A DNA stretch of 64,000 nucleotides, taken from NCBI RefSeq assembly GCF_959029255.1, contig NZ_CAUFUE010000009.1:62001-126000 (forward strand), given 5' to 3'. Positions 35,995 to 45,993 of this stretch are shown piece after piece (position 1 is the stretch's first letter; the number at the start of each line of letters is the position of its first letter). Origin of the DNA: an uncultured Bacteroides sp. (GTDB lineage Bacteria; Bacteroidota; Bacteroidia; Bacteroidales; Bacteroidaceae). The notes below the pieces were generated by a model, which searched no databases, was not told the origin of the DNA, and saw nothing but the letters and a program-made list of their open reading frames with translations. Made by a program: the position numbers and the translations under genes.

Positions 35995-37323
35995 TTATTT
36001 CACTATAACCATAGGTAAATCCAGAGGACCACTGGCGGCGCTTCGGGTATCAGCCTTGGTCTTCTTAGGACCCGGGGTGAGCGGGCTATACGTAAGTACG
36101 TGACGAATGCGGTTGCGTTGGTCATGGGTAAAGCGGTCACTGTAGCAGATTTCATAATCCATCAGATTGTACGATTGGAACGTCTCACCTGTTTTGCAGT
36201 TCTCCCGCGTGGTGGCTTCTGCCATGCTTACCGTTTTTCCGGTTTGTTGGGCTTCTTGCAGCATAGCTGTCAGGTTTGCCAGATACGCCATGCGGTTATA
36301 AGAAGGAGTGTCTTCGCAGTAGTCGGTATCTATGCACTTGTCCGTCAGGCTCGCATCGTCATTCTCGTCGAAAGCATGATGCAACCCCAAGTAGTGTCCC
36401 AGTTCATGTGCCAGCGTCACATTGACATCAAAAGAATTATAGCGTCCGTCATTTCCGGTTTCTTCGTATGCATACAGACTGTTGATGGATACGCATTTGG
36501 GGTAAGAAAGGTTTTCTTTGGTCAAATAGTTATAGGATGTTGGCGGTAAGCCTTCCAGGTAATTGCTTCCCGTGACAGAGAGGGGCAGGTGGGAGATACC
36601 CAGTATGATGCTGTTCCCTCCGTCTACCGCGGCAAAATTATAGAGCATGACATTTACATACCGGTTGGGGTCCCAAAGCAAATCTACATTTTTCTTAGCG
36701 GACATAAATTCTTCACAATCCAGAGGCATGCCTTCTGATTTCACATATTCCACACCAGGAGCGGAAAGTGCATTACCTTTCTCGTCTTTTTCGGCCAATA
36801 CAAATTCCAGATTCATGTCCACACCAGCACTGCCACCGTTATATAGCGTTTCACCTCTGTAGTATGCATTGACTTTTTCCAGCATTTCGGTCAACCGTGC
36901 TTGGGGAATATACTGCTTGGGATCGTTCTGGCTGCTATATAGCACATGGAATATGACGGGGATTTTGTAATGATATTCCTGTCCGGAAGGCATGGCGTTT
37001 TGATGGATGCTGATTGTTACAAGTTTATCCGGAGTCCATATTTTTACTTCTCCTGAACGTTCTGTCCCTATATTCGCTTCAACGGAAATATTTAGTTTAG
37101 CATCGCCGGTTCCTTTACCTTGTGAAACTGTACACCATGCTGCCATGCTAGTGGCTGTCCATTCGGCTCCTGTCCGTAATTCGATTTCCATATTAGTCTC
37201 TTCATAAGAGAGATTATTGAAAGCTGTCTGAGAGACTTCCGTACTTGGTGTGGAATTCTTCTCACAGCTTAGGAATAAAATGCAGATTAATAAATAAGGA
37301 ATACATTTCAGTTTCATAGGCAT
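35995..37323 (-). CDS. M43-like zinc metalloprotease lipoprotein with BACON domain
   Basis: Lipoprotein signal KLKCIPYLLICILFLSC with Cys 20. A BACON domain follows (about 35-110; ELRTGAEWTATSMAAWCTVSQGKGTGDA), probably for surface or mucin binding. The pappalysin-like catalytic domain has HELGHYLGLHH at about residues 306-316, the extended metzincin motif, and a Met-turn region near YNLMDYE. 442 aa. Matches the zinc-dependent metalloproteinase lipoprotein family I know from Bacteroides. The start may be ATG 37323 or, two codons later, 37317. Its upstream region holds a TCATCTTTG box, so it is probably not driven by the shufflon head. Confidence 0.88.
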   Translation of the reverse strand: MPMKLKCIPYLLICILFLSCEKNSTPSTEVSQTAFNNLSYEETNMEIELRTGAEWTATSMAAWCTVSQGKGTGDAKLNISVEANIGTERSGEVKIWTPDKLVTISIHQNAMPSGQEYHYKIPVIFHVLYSSQNDPKQYIPQARLTEMLEKVNAYYRGETLYNGGSAGVDMNLEFVLAEKDEKGNALSAPGVEYVKSEGMPLDCEEFMSAKKNVDLLWDPNRYVNVMLYNFAAVDGGNSIILGISHLPLSVTGSNYLEGLPPTSYNYLTKENLSYPKCVSINSLYAYEETGNDGRYNSFDVNVTLAHELGHYLGLHHAFDENDDASLTDKCIDTDYCEDTPSYNRMAYLANLTAMLQEAQQTGKTVSMAEATTRENCKTGETFQSYNLMDYEICYSDRFTHDQRNRIRHVLTYSPLTPGPKKTKADTRSAASGPLDLPMVIVK

Positions 37324-37359
37324 GTTTTTTTAAAGGTAGATAATCGTTTGAAAGGAAAA

Positions 37360-37368
37360 CAAAGATGA
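37360..37368 (-). promoter_or_regulatory. possible -7 element of the protease operon
   Basis: TCATCTTTG on the minus strand is one base from TAnnTTTG and lies 37 bp before the M43-like start, after the cassette 3 terminator. Confidence 0.35.
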
Positions 37369-37401
37369 AAGATTATGTAGCTAATTTTCTTTTTATGAAA
37401 A

Positions 37402-37439
37402 TTACCCAAGTATACAATGGAATATGTAAACTTGGGTAA
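37402..37439 (-). terminator. terminator of silent cassette 3
   Basis: TTACCCAAGT (37402-37411) pairs perfectly with ACTTGGGTAA (37430-37439). On the minus strand TTTTC follows. It separates the susC3-susD3-lipoprotein unit from the protease operon. Confidence 0.7.
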
Positions 37440-37496
37440 AATTCAATTGGTTGTGATAGGGAAGAAAGTTATAAATTACCCTTCAATATTATCCAT

Positions 37497-39332
37497 TTAA
37501 TGAGACAGCAATACTCTTTTGTCTTTTTTGTCACAGCAAATTACCGGAAGACTAAAGGTTTTGCTGGCTTTAAGTGGTTTTGTCCAAACATTGACTTTAC
37601 TGTTGCTTGTAAAATCAAACTGATGAGTAGGCATAGCTATTTTCATTTGCGGCTTATACGGTGCCAAAGTCGGTGTATAATAAGCAAGCAATGACAATCC
37701 TCTTTCTGTTTGACCAACAAGGGCTATTGAATTCCAAGAACCTTCATTCTCTGGTGAGTTTTCAAAATAAAATTCTTCATATTCATTGGTTTGCCCTAAT
37801 AACGTTTCTTCATTAGTGATACTACCGGTCGAAGCATCAAACGGCATGAGATAGATTTTATCGTTTCCTAAATCGGGTAGCTGCTGTGGATAGAAAGTAA
37901 CAAAACCGCTCTCTTCATCGTATGCCAGCTCGAAAGTATCATCATAGCCTTCTATACCTAACAGACCGGATACGTTCAGGTTCTTTTCATCTTTTTGGCT
38001 AATACTGAGGAGAGAAGCTGTGGGCTCATTTTCTTCTTCACCTATCATGGTGCCTTCTATTACCCAATAACCTTCATACCAGTCCATAGGAATAGCTGCA
38101 CCGGCAGCGTACCAGAAAGTAGTATAGGATACTTCTTGCGGTTCATCTCCAGCATAAGTTATCACCATGATTGAATGTGTACCTCGGCCGTCACATTTTA
38201 ACAAAACTTCTCCATCAGAACGAACGGTCTCGGATGGAATCTGACCGGATAAGATACCGGAAATATACTCATTTTTAGGCTGGCCTTCAACTATTGCCAC
38301 TTTTGCGCTTTCCACATCCGCACCCAGCTTTACGTCTGCAATGGCATAGTGCTTATTGTATATATCGACTTTTTGTCCTTTATAAGACACTGTAGACGAA
38401 TAGTCCTTGATTGCAACTCCCGATTTTATCGCTAATGCGAAAGCGCCTGTCGAAGCATAATAAAGTGAAGTAGAACCCCTGAATGTAATCAACATGGATT
38501 TAGCAGGGAATGTAATAATGTCATTCTCCAATGTACCGCATATACCTTGTGCCTTGACGGCTTCCAATGTAGATCCTCCCTTTATCATATAGCCGGCGTA
38601 ACTGGTAATGGCTATTTCCCCTTCACCCATATTGAGTCCTGTATATTGTGCAGGATATGATATATATACTCCCTTCGGATCTCTGGCGTCAATAGTCAAA
38701 TAATAATCTTGTGACTTGTCATAAGCGCCTTTACTTGAATAAGGGAAACTCTTTCCATAAGGGTTCACCAAACGATATATACCGGGCGTTACAGAATTTT
38801 CTTGTAACTCCACTTCATAAACAATATTTGGGAGACCATAGCCAGAGCTAACTACGTCTTCACGATATTGCACATTTCCGATAGTTGTATAAGGTGCAGG
38901 AATACCGGCTTTGAATGAATAACTGATACCGGAATAGCCATTGATTTTTTCTTCATTAGCTATAGATACAGTCAGCGGCTTATATACATCCAATTTAAAC
39001 TTAGCAGGGTCGAAACCTATTGAGATTTTTGCCACTTTAGAATCTGCCGCAAAGGTTGCGGAAGCCGGTACCATAAAAGCATTTTCGGCATCACCAGATG
39101 ATGAAAGTTCCACTGTCAGTTCCTGTCCGGCTTCCATACGGCTCAGCTCAATGCTAAATGAATTGGCGTCCGCAGACAAATCCACCTGTGAAGGTAATGT
39201 CGTCGGGAAGTAGGCTTGCGTACTTCCCTGTGCTTCTGCAGGTGTATAATCAACTTCATCGGTACAAGCATTGAAGCCCAACAGGAGGCATAATGCGCAG
39301 AGTACACTGAATAGTTTATTTATTGATTTCAT
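37497..39332 (-). CDS. large surface lipoprotein of silent cassette 3
   Basis: I do not recognise a named family. Lipoprotein signal INKLFSVLCALCLLLGFNAC (Cys 23) with an acidic start (TDEVDYTPAEAQ). The first 130 residues look like a Calx-beta/DUF1735-like sandwich (SFSIELSRMEAGQELTVELSSSG), followed by several beta-rich segments. 611 aa. It is the third gene after susC3-susD3 (27 bp after susD3) and is probably a surface binding protein for the same nutrient, like the 252-aa protein in cassette 1. Confidence 0.65.
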   Translation of the reverse strand: MKSINKLFSVLCALCLLLGFNACTDEVDYTPAEAQGSTQAYFPTTLPSQVDLSADANSFSIELSRMEAGQELTVELSSSGDAENAFMVPASATFAADSKVAKISIGFDPAKFKLDVYKPLTVSIANEEKINGYSGISYSFKAGIPAPYTTIGNVQYREDVVSSGYGLPNIVYEVELQENSVTPGIYRLVNPYGKSFPYSSKGAYDKSQDYYLTIDARDPKGVYISYPAQYTGLNMGEGEIAITSYAGYMIKGGSTLEAVKAQGICGTLENDIITFPAKSMLITFRGSTSLYYASTGAFALAIKSGVAIKDYSSTVSYKGQKVDIYNKHYAIADVKLGADVESAKVAIVEGQPKNEYISGILSGQIPSETVRSDGEVLLKCDGRGTHSIMVITYAGDEPQEVSYTTFWYAAGAAIPMDWYEGYWVIEGTMIGEEENEPTASLLSISQKDEKNLNVSGLLGIEGYDDTFELAYDEESGFVTFYPQQLPDLGNDKIYLMPFDASTGSITNEETLLGQTNEYEEFYFENSPENEGSWNSIALVGQTERGLSLLAYYTPTLAPYKPQMKIAMPTHQFDFTSNSKVNVWTKPLKASKTFSLPVICCDKKDKRVLLSH

Positions 39333-39359
39333 AAAAATCTTTTTTTAATAGTTATTGAA

Positions 39360-40976
39360 TCATTTCTTTATGACTTCGTATTTATCACTCGGATCCGGAT
39401 TTTCGTATCCTATTAAAGCCTTATTGTTATTCTTTTCAGTCTGGACAATACTTATATTCATCCAAGCAGGACGACGTGTTGTATTAAAACGAACAGCATC
39501 ACTGAAGTTGGTACCTGTATAAGCACGTTCTACAGGCATATCAAGACGTTTAATATCGAAGAATGTCAAACCTTCACCCCATTGTTCCACTCGCTTTTGG
39601 AATACAATTTCATCAATCAACTCCTCTCCGGATAGATTTGTGCTATATTTTTCATCACGATAATTAATCATAAAATCTTGCAACAACTTACGGCCTTCAG
39701 CATCACTCAAATGAGCGGCGGCTTCAGCTTCGATGAAATACATTTCTTCGACACGCATCAGTGGGTAAGCCGATACAGCGCCTGTAGAAGGTACATCAGG
39801 GTTCCCTTCTCCGGGACGGAATTTTACAGATGAATAGGCGGAAAGGCGGTCACCAAAATAACCAAATTCAGTAGATGTCAGGAATGCTGTGGCTCCATCC
39901 AATGCGCTGCCTTCAGGAGCTTTCCAAAGTTTTTTACGGAAATCGGTATCGCTGATTCTATTATACATGCGGGCGTCTATCATTAAGTAGGGTTCTTGTG
40001 CTGAATATCCGAAAGAAGTTTCGTTAGACATCCAAGATACCCAATTAAGAATACCAGTCTTTACAGACGCATCTTCAGCCACTAATTGACATCCCCACAT
40101 CCACCGGGAAATGTCATTGAAACCTTTACTTGTACTCAGGCATTGTTCTTCTGTCATCGGAACGATGGAAGCTTCTTTAATGGCTTCACGCGCATATTTC
40201 TTTGCATTCGCATAGTCCTCAAGCCACATATAGCAACGTGCCCTCAATCCTTGAACAACGTCCAGATGTGGCAATACATTGTCCGAAATATTCAGCTTAC
40301 CAATCAAACGTTCGGCATTGGTCAGGTCTCCCAATATGAATTCAGCCATCTTTTCCCGTGTGACACGCGGATTATTACGTGCTTCCTGCTCACTCATTTT
40401 TTCTGTGACGATGGGTACCGTTAAATTGGTAACATCATTTCCCGCCTTATTAATTCCGCTTGTCACATCCGTAGGCAAATATTCAAACATCCTTGCCATA
40501 TCCAAATAGAAGTGTGCACGATAGGCATAAGCGGCTCCCATATATCCTTGCTGAATCTCAGAAGCGGTTTCTTCATCAAAAGAAGCTAATAATTTATTAG
40601 CGGTCAGTACCGAATTCCAATAGTAATTCCAAATGAATTGCGGATAAGAGTTTGATTCAGCCTGGCTTACGTTCTCTTCCCACGGTGAATACCAGTCATA
40701 ACCAGAGCTGACAATAGGCATATCACCTGTCATTACATCACGAATATGCATGACAGAACCGTATCCCCAGTCAAAATGCCAATCCTTACTAACGATAGCT
40801 ACCTGATTCATACTGGCAGGCATCGCCCAAAGCATGGCTTCCGCTGCCATATCTGAAGAAGTCACTTGATCCTCTGTAGCCATACTAGTTGGGATTACTT
40901 CATCAATACATCCCGACATCAAGACCGAAGAAGCAAGAAAAGTACCCAATACTATTTTTGATATATTTGTTTTCAT
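39360..40976 (-). CDS. SusD-family lipoprotein, silent cassette 3
   Basis: SusD/RagB lipoprotein, 538 aa, signal ISKIVLGTFLASSVLMSGC (lipobox Cys 23). Landmarks: AAYAYRAHFYLDMARMFEYL, YPLMRVEEMYFIEAEAAAHL and KRVEQWGEGLTFFDIKRLDMPVERAY. It resembles the cassette 1 SusD along much of its length, including the C-terminal RPAWMNISIVQTEKN block. It begins 20 bp after susC3. Confidence 0.9.
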   Translation of the reverse strand: MKTNISKIVLGTFLASSVLMSGCIDEVIPTSMATEDQVTSSDMAAEAMLWAMPASMNQVAIVSKDWHFDWGYGSVMHIRDVMTGDMPIVSSGYDWYSPWEENVSQAESNSYPQFIWNYYWNSVLTANKLLASFDEETASEIQQGYMGAAYAYRAHFYLDMARMFEYLPTDVTSGINKAGNDVTNLTVPIVTEKMSEQEARNNPRVTREKMAEFILGDLTNAERLIGKLNISDNVLPHLDVVQGLRARCYMWLEDYANAKKYAREAIKEASIVPMTEEQCLSTSKGFNDISRWMWGCQLVAEDASVKTGILNWVSWMSNETSFGYSAQEPYLMIDARMYNRISDTDFRKKLWKAPEGSALDGATAFLTSTEFGYFGDRLSAYSSVKFRPGEGNPDVPSTGAVSAYPLMRVEEMYFIEAEAAAHLSDAEGRKLLQDFMINYRDEKYSTNLSGEELIDEIVFQKRVEQWGEGLTFFDIKRLDMPVERAYTGTNFSDAVRFNTTRRPAWMNISIVQTEKNNNKALIGYENPDPSDKYEVIKK

Positions 40977-40996
40977 ATAATTCAGTTAAATTGTTA

Positions 40997-43900
40997 TCAG
41001 AATGTTAAAGTTATACCGCCGGATATTGTACGCATAGGAGCATAGTAGGAATTGGTGATAGTCCCTGAAATGCTCTGGCGCGGATCAAGCCCCTGACGTT
41101 TAGACCACATCCAAATATTGTCAGCAACTAAATATACGCGTACCTTTTCGATATTGGCGCGTCTGGTGAGACTGGCAGGTAATGTATATCCAAAGTTGAT
41201 ATTCTGCAAACTTAAGTAAGATGCATCTGTCAAGAAACGATCTGAAGATGCGGCCGTATAGTTGTCTCCATACTGTAAGCGGGGAATATTCGTATGATTT
41301 TCAGGTGTCCAGGCATTCAGCATATCTGCATGGAAGTTGGTGCCTTTTGAATTTTTAGTAGGTGAAGCCATCAGCCCCGCATAGTCACTGTCATATACTT
41401 GTCCCCCAATCTGGTAAATAAAATCAACGGACAAATCAAAGCCTTTATATGTGAAACTTGTATTGAAACCACCGTAAGCGTCGGGCAGCGCTGTTCCGCA
41501 CAGATAATAATCAGCTGCGCTATAAGAAGTGGTTGCTTCGCGACCTATCACGTTGCCATCAGCATCCGTTACGTTCTTGTAATACATAGCCTCACCGGTT
41601 TCTTGATTCACACCCGCAAATTTCTTAAGACGATAAGTATACAAAGGTTCACCTTGTCCATAATAATAGTTTCCACTGCTATATCCCGGTACTCCATCTA
41701 CTACCATTGTACGTCGTTCTTCAGGTAAGTTGGTAATTTTATTTTTATAGTGAGTCAAGTTTAAGCCTAAATCCCATGTGAAATCATTTGTCTGGATAGG
41801 CGTACCCTTTAGTTCGATTTCTATACCTTGATTACGCATATCACCTATATTAGCATAATATGACGTATAGCCGTATGAAGGAGGTAATGGGAATGCAAAC
41901 AACATATCGGTCGTCTTACGATAAAAATAATCTACAGTACCGGATAAGCGTTGATTTAAAACCTCGAAATCAAAACCTGCATTGAAGTTTCCATTTGTTT
42001 CCCAAGTAATATTCTTATTACCTTTTATAGCAGGTACAGCAGCCGGATGACCATCTGAGTTGGTTATGTCATACGTGTTTACGTACCGGAAGTTACCGAT
42101 ATTATCATTACCTTGAGAACCGTAAGAAGCTTTAACCTTCAGCATGTCAATCCAATCTACATTAAAGAAATCTTCTTTTGAAATAATCCATGCGGCACCT
42201 GCCGACCAGAAGTTACCCCAACGGTGATCCGGGTGGAAACGTGAAGAAGCGTCACGGCGATAAGAACCGGACAAGAAATATTTTTCATCATAGTCATACT
42301 GTATACGTCCGAAATAACCTTCTGTGTTATAGTCTGTAGTATAAGAATTACTACCGTTCTCAGTAATGGCACCGGCTATTTCAGTATTTGTCGGAATAAA
42401 AGAGTTACTCTTGCTGGCATACAAATAGTAGTACTTGTAACGATAAGATTCATGTCCTATCATAGCTTCAACATTATGACTGCCAAAACTCTTCTTGTAA
42501 TTCAACAATTGTTGGTGATTGTAGAAGAAATCCCTAGTATGAAATTTATGAGCAATGCCGTTTGAAGATGCATACTGTCCATAAAATGGATTTGTATATT
42601 GGCTAGTTCGTGTTTCTGCCACCGTAACACCGCTGGTCCAAGTGAATTTGAAATCTTTCAAGAAACGTATATCCGCAAATCCCGTTGCAGTCATTACATT
42701 TCCTTCCGCATTGTTTGTATCTAAAATATTAGCAGAGTAAGGGTTACCGCCGCTTAGGAATGGACGACTAAGACCTGCATTGTCTTTACTACCATAGTCA
42801 TATCGAGTATTTCCATATTTATCTTGCATGATATTGCCTTCTCCATCGCGAATATACAATGGATAAATAGGTGCTATCTGGGTAGCAAAAGCAAAAATAT
42901 TACCAGATGAATTAGAAGCTCCGTCTTCACCTAAAGAATTTGCGTCAAAGTGGGTGTATGACATGTTCGCTCCTATTTTCAACCATTCTTTCATTTGGTA
43001 ATCAGCTTTCAAGCGAGCAGTCAAACGCTCAAAATCAGAATTGGCAGTGATACCGTCGTTCTTCAAATAACCGACAGAAGCATAAAAAGAGGATTTGTCT
43101 GTTCCTGCAGAAACACTTACATTATATTCTTGACGTAAGGAGTTCCGGTAAGCCTCGTCCAACCAGTTGTCCGGTCTCAACGTATACTGGTTCCCTCCAT
43201 AACTGACCACGTTTCCCAAAGTTGCATTAGGATTTAATTTCCCGTTTCTACCAATCAGGTATTGTCCTTCCGGAACTGAATAAACGTTGTATGCCAACCC
43301 ATAGTCTCCACCGGCAGTCAATTGGCTATTGGCTTGCTTGTATACACTTTCAAAAGTCGGATAAATAAGGTTGCCTTTTTGGTCGGTTGCTGATTGAAAA
43401 TAATTCTTCAAAGCACCATAATACATTTCATAATATTGCGCAGGGCTGGATATTGTATTATAATCTTGCGCGTTGCGGGAGTTGCCACCCCATTTAGCGT
43501 CCACTGTCACTCTGGCTTGTCCGGCATTACCTTTTTTGGTAGTGATGATAATCACGCCATTGGCACCACGGGCACCATAAAGTGCATTGGAAGCGGCATC
43601 TTTCAACACCGTCATTGATTCAATATCCTGAGAACTGATATTGTTCAAATCTCCATCATATGGAGCACCATCCAAAATAACCAGAGGAGCGTTACCGGCA
43701 GTAATAGAGCCAATACCGCGAACACGAATAGTAGGACTTGTAGCACCTGGCTGTCCGGAAGCAGTATTCAACTGTACACCGGCAACTTTACCACTCAGGG
43801 CATTAGCCACATTGGAACTTTGGATTTTTTCGATTTGCTCAGCGTTCACTACCGTCGCAGAACCTGTAAATGCTGATTTTTTGGCAGTACCGTATGCTAC

Positions 43901-44005
43901 CACCATTACTTCATCAAGCATCTCACTATTAGGTTTCAATACGATTTTTAGTGTAGGCTTGATTGCCACTTCCTGCGTTTGCATACCAATATAGGATACT
44001 TGCAA
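40997..44005 (-). CDS. SusC/RagA importer body, silent cassette 3 (5' head missing)
   Basis: TonB-dependent importer body without signal peptide, open from the recombination site 44002-44020. Visible: QVSYIGMQTQEVAI, TonB-box-like LDEVMVVAYGTAKKSAFTGS, plug ILDGAPYDGDLNNISSQDIESMTVLKDAASNALYGARGANGVIIITTKKG, then a barrel ending in ITLTF. A fusion with the head would give about 1074 aa. Closest to cassette 1 (shared LRQEYNV/ISxxxGxDxxSxYASVGYL), so the two probably descend from one duplication and may import related substrates. Confidence 0.9.
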   Translation of the reverse strand: MQVSYIGMQTQEVAIKPTLKIVLKPNSEMLDEVMVVAYGTAKKSAFTGSATVVNAEQIEKIQSSNVANALSGKVAGVQLNTASGQPGATSPTIRVRGIGSITAGNAPLVILDGAPYDGDLNNISSQDIESMTVLKDAASNALYGARGANGVIIITTKKGNAGQARVTVDAKWGGNSRNAQDYNTISSPAQYYEMYYGALKNYFQSATDQKGNLIYPTFESVYKQANSQLTAGGDYGLAYNVYSVPEGQYLIGRNGKLNPNATLGNVVSYGGNQYTLRPDNWLDEAYRNSLRQEYNVSVSAGTDKSSFYASVGYLKNDGITANSDFERLTARLKADYQMKEWLKIGANMSYTHFDANSLGEDGASNSSGNIFAFATQIAPIYPLYIRDGEGNIMQDKYGNTRYDYGSKDNAGLSRPFLSGGNPYSANILDTNNAEGNVMTATGFADIRFLKDFKFTWTSGVTVAETRTSQYTNPFYGQYASSNGIAHKFHTRDFFYNHQQLLNYKKSFGSHNVEAMIGHESYRYKYYYLYASKSNSFIPTNTEIAGAITENGSNSYTTDYNTEGYFGRIQYDYDEKYFLSGSYRRDASSRFHPDHRWGNFWSAGAAWIISKEDFFNVDWIDMLKVKASYGSQGNDNIGNFRYVNTYDITNSDGHPAAVPAIKGNKNITWETNGNFNAGFDFEVLNQRLSGTVDYFYRKTTDMLFAFPLPPSYGYTSYYANIGDMRNQGIEIELKGTPIQTNDFTWDLGLNLTHYKNKITNLPEERRTMVVDGVPGYSSGNYYYGQGEPLYTYRLKKFAGVNQETGEAMYYKNVTDADGNVIGREATTSYSAADYYLCGTALPDAYGGFNTSFTYKGFDLSVDFIYQIGGQVYDSDYAGLMASPTKNSKGTNFHADMLNAWTPENHTNIPRLQYGDNYTAASSDRFLTDASYLSLQNINFGYTLPASLTRRANIEKVRVYLVADNIWMWSKRQGLDPRQSISGTITNSYYAPMRTISGGITLTF

Positions 44006-44020
44006 AGTCTTCGCAGAACT
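44002..44020 (-). repeat. shufflon recombination site, cassette 3
   Basis: Identical 19-bp core AGTTCTGCGAAGACTTTGC on the minus strand, preceded by CTTGC as in cassettes 1 and 2. Inverted relative to the site in the complete susC. Confidence 0.9.
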
Positions 44021-44411
44021 GCAAGACCTATAAAAGATAGATAACCAGATAGTTATAAAACCGGAAATATATTTTATTTTTAGTGAGATAGTTGCTGGAA
44101 GTCATTACTGAATAGATTAGAATATTTTTGCTCTACTTTTAAGCTACCATTAAATAGAGTATGACACAGAAATACAGATAGTTGTATAGAGCTACATTGT
44201 AAAATCCACTCTCAAAATTATACCTACAGTCTGTTTTATCCTGTTTCCGTCAATTAAATTTATCATTTTAAACAGGATAAATAAAAAATAGAAGGATTAA
44301 ATAAACATAGATAATCATATTTATTTTTTCATTTGTGTGTATTTATATTTTAATAATCCGGAGAAGTTTTATCCAATAATTTTAGTACAGTTAAAAGGCT
44401 ATTAAAAAGAA
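44021..44411. other. non-coding flank upstream of silent cassette 3
   Basis: No gene. Short segments resemble the flanks of cassette 2 (44094-44120) and cassette 1 (44126-44146). No ATPase gene or ATPase remnant is seen here, unlike cassettes 1 and 2. Confidence 0.5.
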
Positions 44412-44444
44412 AAGAGACCACATTTTAGAAAAACGCAGTCTCTT
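44412..44444 (-). terminator. terminator of silent cassette 4
   Basis: AAGAGAC (44412-44418) pairs with GTCTCTT (44438-44444). On the minus strand TTCTTTTT follows. 30 bp after the susD4 stop. Confidence 0.65.
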
Positions 44445-44473
44445 ACACCCTTTTATATTTAGGGGTTAATATC

Positions 44474-45976
44474 TTAATCCGCTAGATTAGGATTATTAGT
44501 AATCTCTCTTTCCGGAATGTTAAATGTCAAACGTTTGTCATCATAACTATAAGTTCTGCCCGGGAGCATTGCATCTTCATCACAGCGAGTGATGGACTTT
44601 TGGAAACGTTTCATTGTCATTAAGCCACGGCCTTCACCCCACATTTCAAGACGCCAATTATAGTAAATCATATCCAACAATTCACTCTGATCCATTGAAG
44701 TAACTTCTTCAGCAGTAGTTTCATCACGTTCGTCCAGTAAAGCTTTCAAAGAAGTTCTAGCAGCAGGTAACTGATTGTCACGTGCATTAGCTTCTGCATT
44801 TATAAGATACATTTCAGCAACGCGCATATAAACTTCATCGTTATACCATTCACGATTCCCCATACTACGCTTGGAATCATAAAACTTCCACCAATTAGTT
44901 AATTCATACTGTTCACCTTTTGAACTATATTCAGTAAACCATTTCTTACGGACGTCAGAGGCTGGTATCGAATTGTACAATGCTGTATCCACTAATTTTT
45001 CTCCACCTGCATAAGCATAACTATAGGTAAATAAATCCATGTGCCCCCAGAAAGTAGGGAGTGCTGGAGAGTTGCTTGTTGTCAAGTCAATCCCCCACAT
45101 CCATCCGGAAATACCGATTGAAGCAAACCCTGATTTTATGATTTCTGTTTTGTCCATTAAGGTAAATTCTTGAGAATCAATAACCTCTTGGGATAATTTA
45201 GCTGCATTCTTGTAATCTCCCATAGTTAAATAAACGTATGCCAGCATACCTTTCGCTACATTTTGGTTGATTTGATCTTTCGCACCGGAAGGACGTTCAA
45301 ACCCCTCTAATAAAGGAATCGCGTCTGTCAAGTCTTTTACAATCAATGTATATACATCTTCCACTGATGATTTCTTTACAGCTTCCGAAGTCAGTTGGGT
45401 ACGATAAATAGGTATTGCCAAAGCTGTTTTATTCTCAGTATATGGTCTTGCATACAGATTTACTAAATTAAAATAAGAATGTGCTCTTAAAGCTTTAGCT
45501 TGACCGTAGTATATTTTACTTTCCTCACCTTCCGGTATGATATCATCACCTCCGGCAGCATCCAATATTTCATTAGTTGCTTTAATTAGTTTATAATAAT
45601 ATCTCCAGAATTGATAAGAATATGAGGTCGCTGTGGTTGTTGTACATGTCAGTGAACCTGCACTCTCAAACCAACCATAACCCTGTTGCATGATAACCAT
45701 GTCACCGCTCATCAAATCGGTAGCGATATCTACAGATTTCTGACCAAAGTCATCATGCCCTCCGGTACCACCGGAATTCATGGCAAAAGTTGTTGAATAA
45801 GTACCTAAGGCTTGTCCCATTAGGATGTTTGGATTCCATTTTGCTACTTCCTGTAAATCTCCTGAAGTAATGTAATCCGACGGTTTCTTTTCTAGGAAAG
45901 AATCGCCACAACTACTCAGCAGGAGCGTTAAACCTAATGCCGTAACCGGAATATAATTTTTTATATTGAATTTCAT
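44474..45976 (-). CDS. SusD-family lipoprotein, silent cassette 4
   Basis: SusD/RagB lipoprotein, 500 aa. Signal NYIPVTALGLTLLLSSC (lipobox Cys 23). Typical segments: GQAKALRAHSYFNLVNLYARPY, VYMRVAEMYLINAEANARDNQL and NWRLEMWGEGRGLMTMKRFQKSI. It begins 17 bp after susC4 and is the last gene of that unit, with the terminator 30 bp beyond its stop. Confidence 0.9.
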   Translation of the reverse strand: MKFNIKNYIPVTALGLTLLLSSCGDSFLEKKPSDYITSGDLQEVAKWNPNILMGQALGTYSTTFAMNSGGTGGHDDFGQKSVDIATDLMSGDMVIMQQGYGWFESAGSLTCTTTTATSYSYQFWRYYYKLIKATNEILDAAGGDDIIPEGEESKIYYGQAKALRAHSYFNLVNLYARPYTENKTALAIPIYRTQLTSEAVKKSSVEDVYTLIVKDLTDAIPLLEGFERPSGAKDQINQNVAKGMLAYVYLTMGDYKNAAKLSQEVIDSQEFTLMDKTEIIKSGFASIGISGWMWGIDLTTSNSPALPTFWGHMDLFTYSYAYAGGEKLVDTALYNSIPASDVRKKWFTEYSSKGEQYELTNWWKFYDSKRSMGNREWYNDEVYMRVAEMYLINAEANARDNQLPAARTSLKALLDERDETTAEEVTSMDQSELLDMIYYNWRLEMWGEGRGLMTMKRFQKSITRCDEDAMLPGRTYSYDDKRLTFNIPEREITNNPNLAD

Positions 45977-45993
45977 AATTCTTGTTTTTATTG

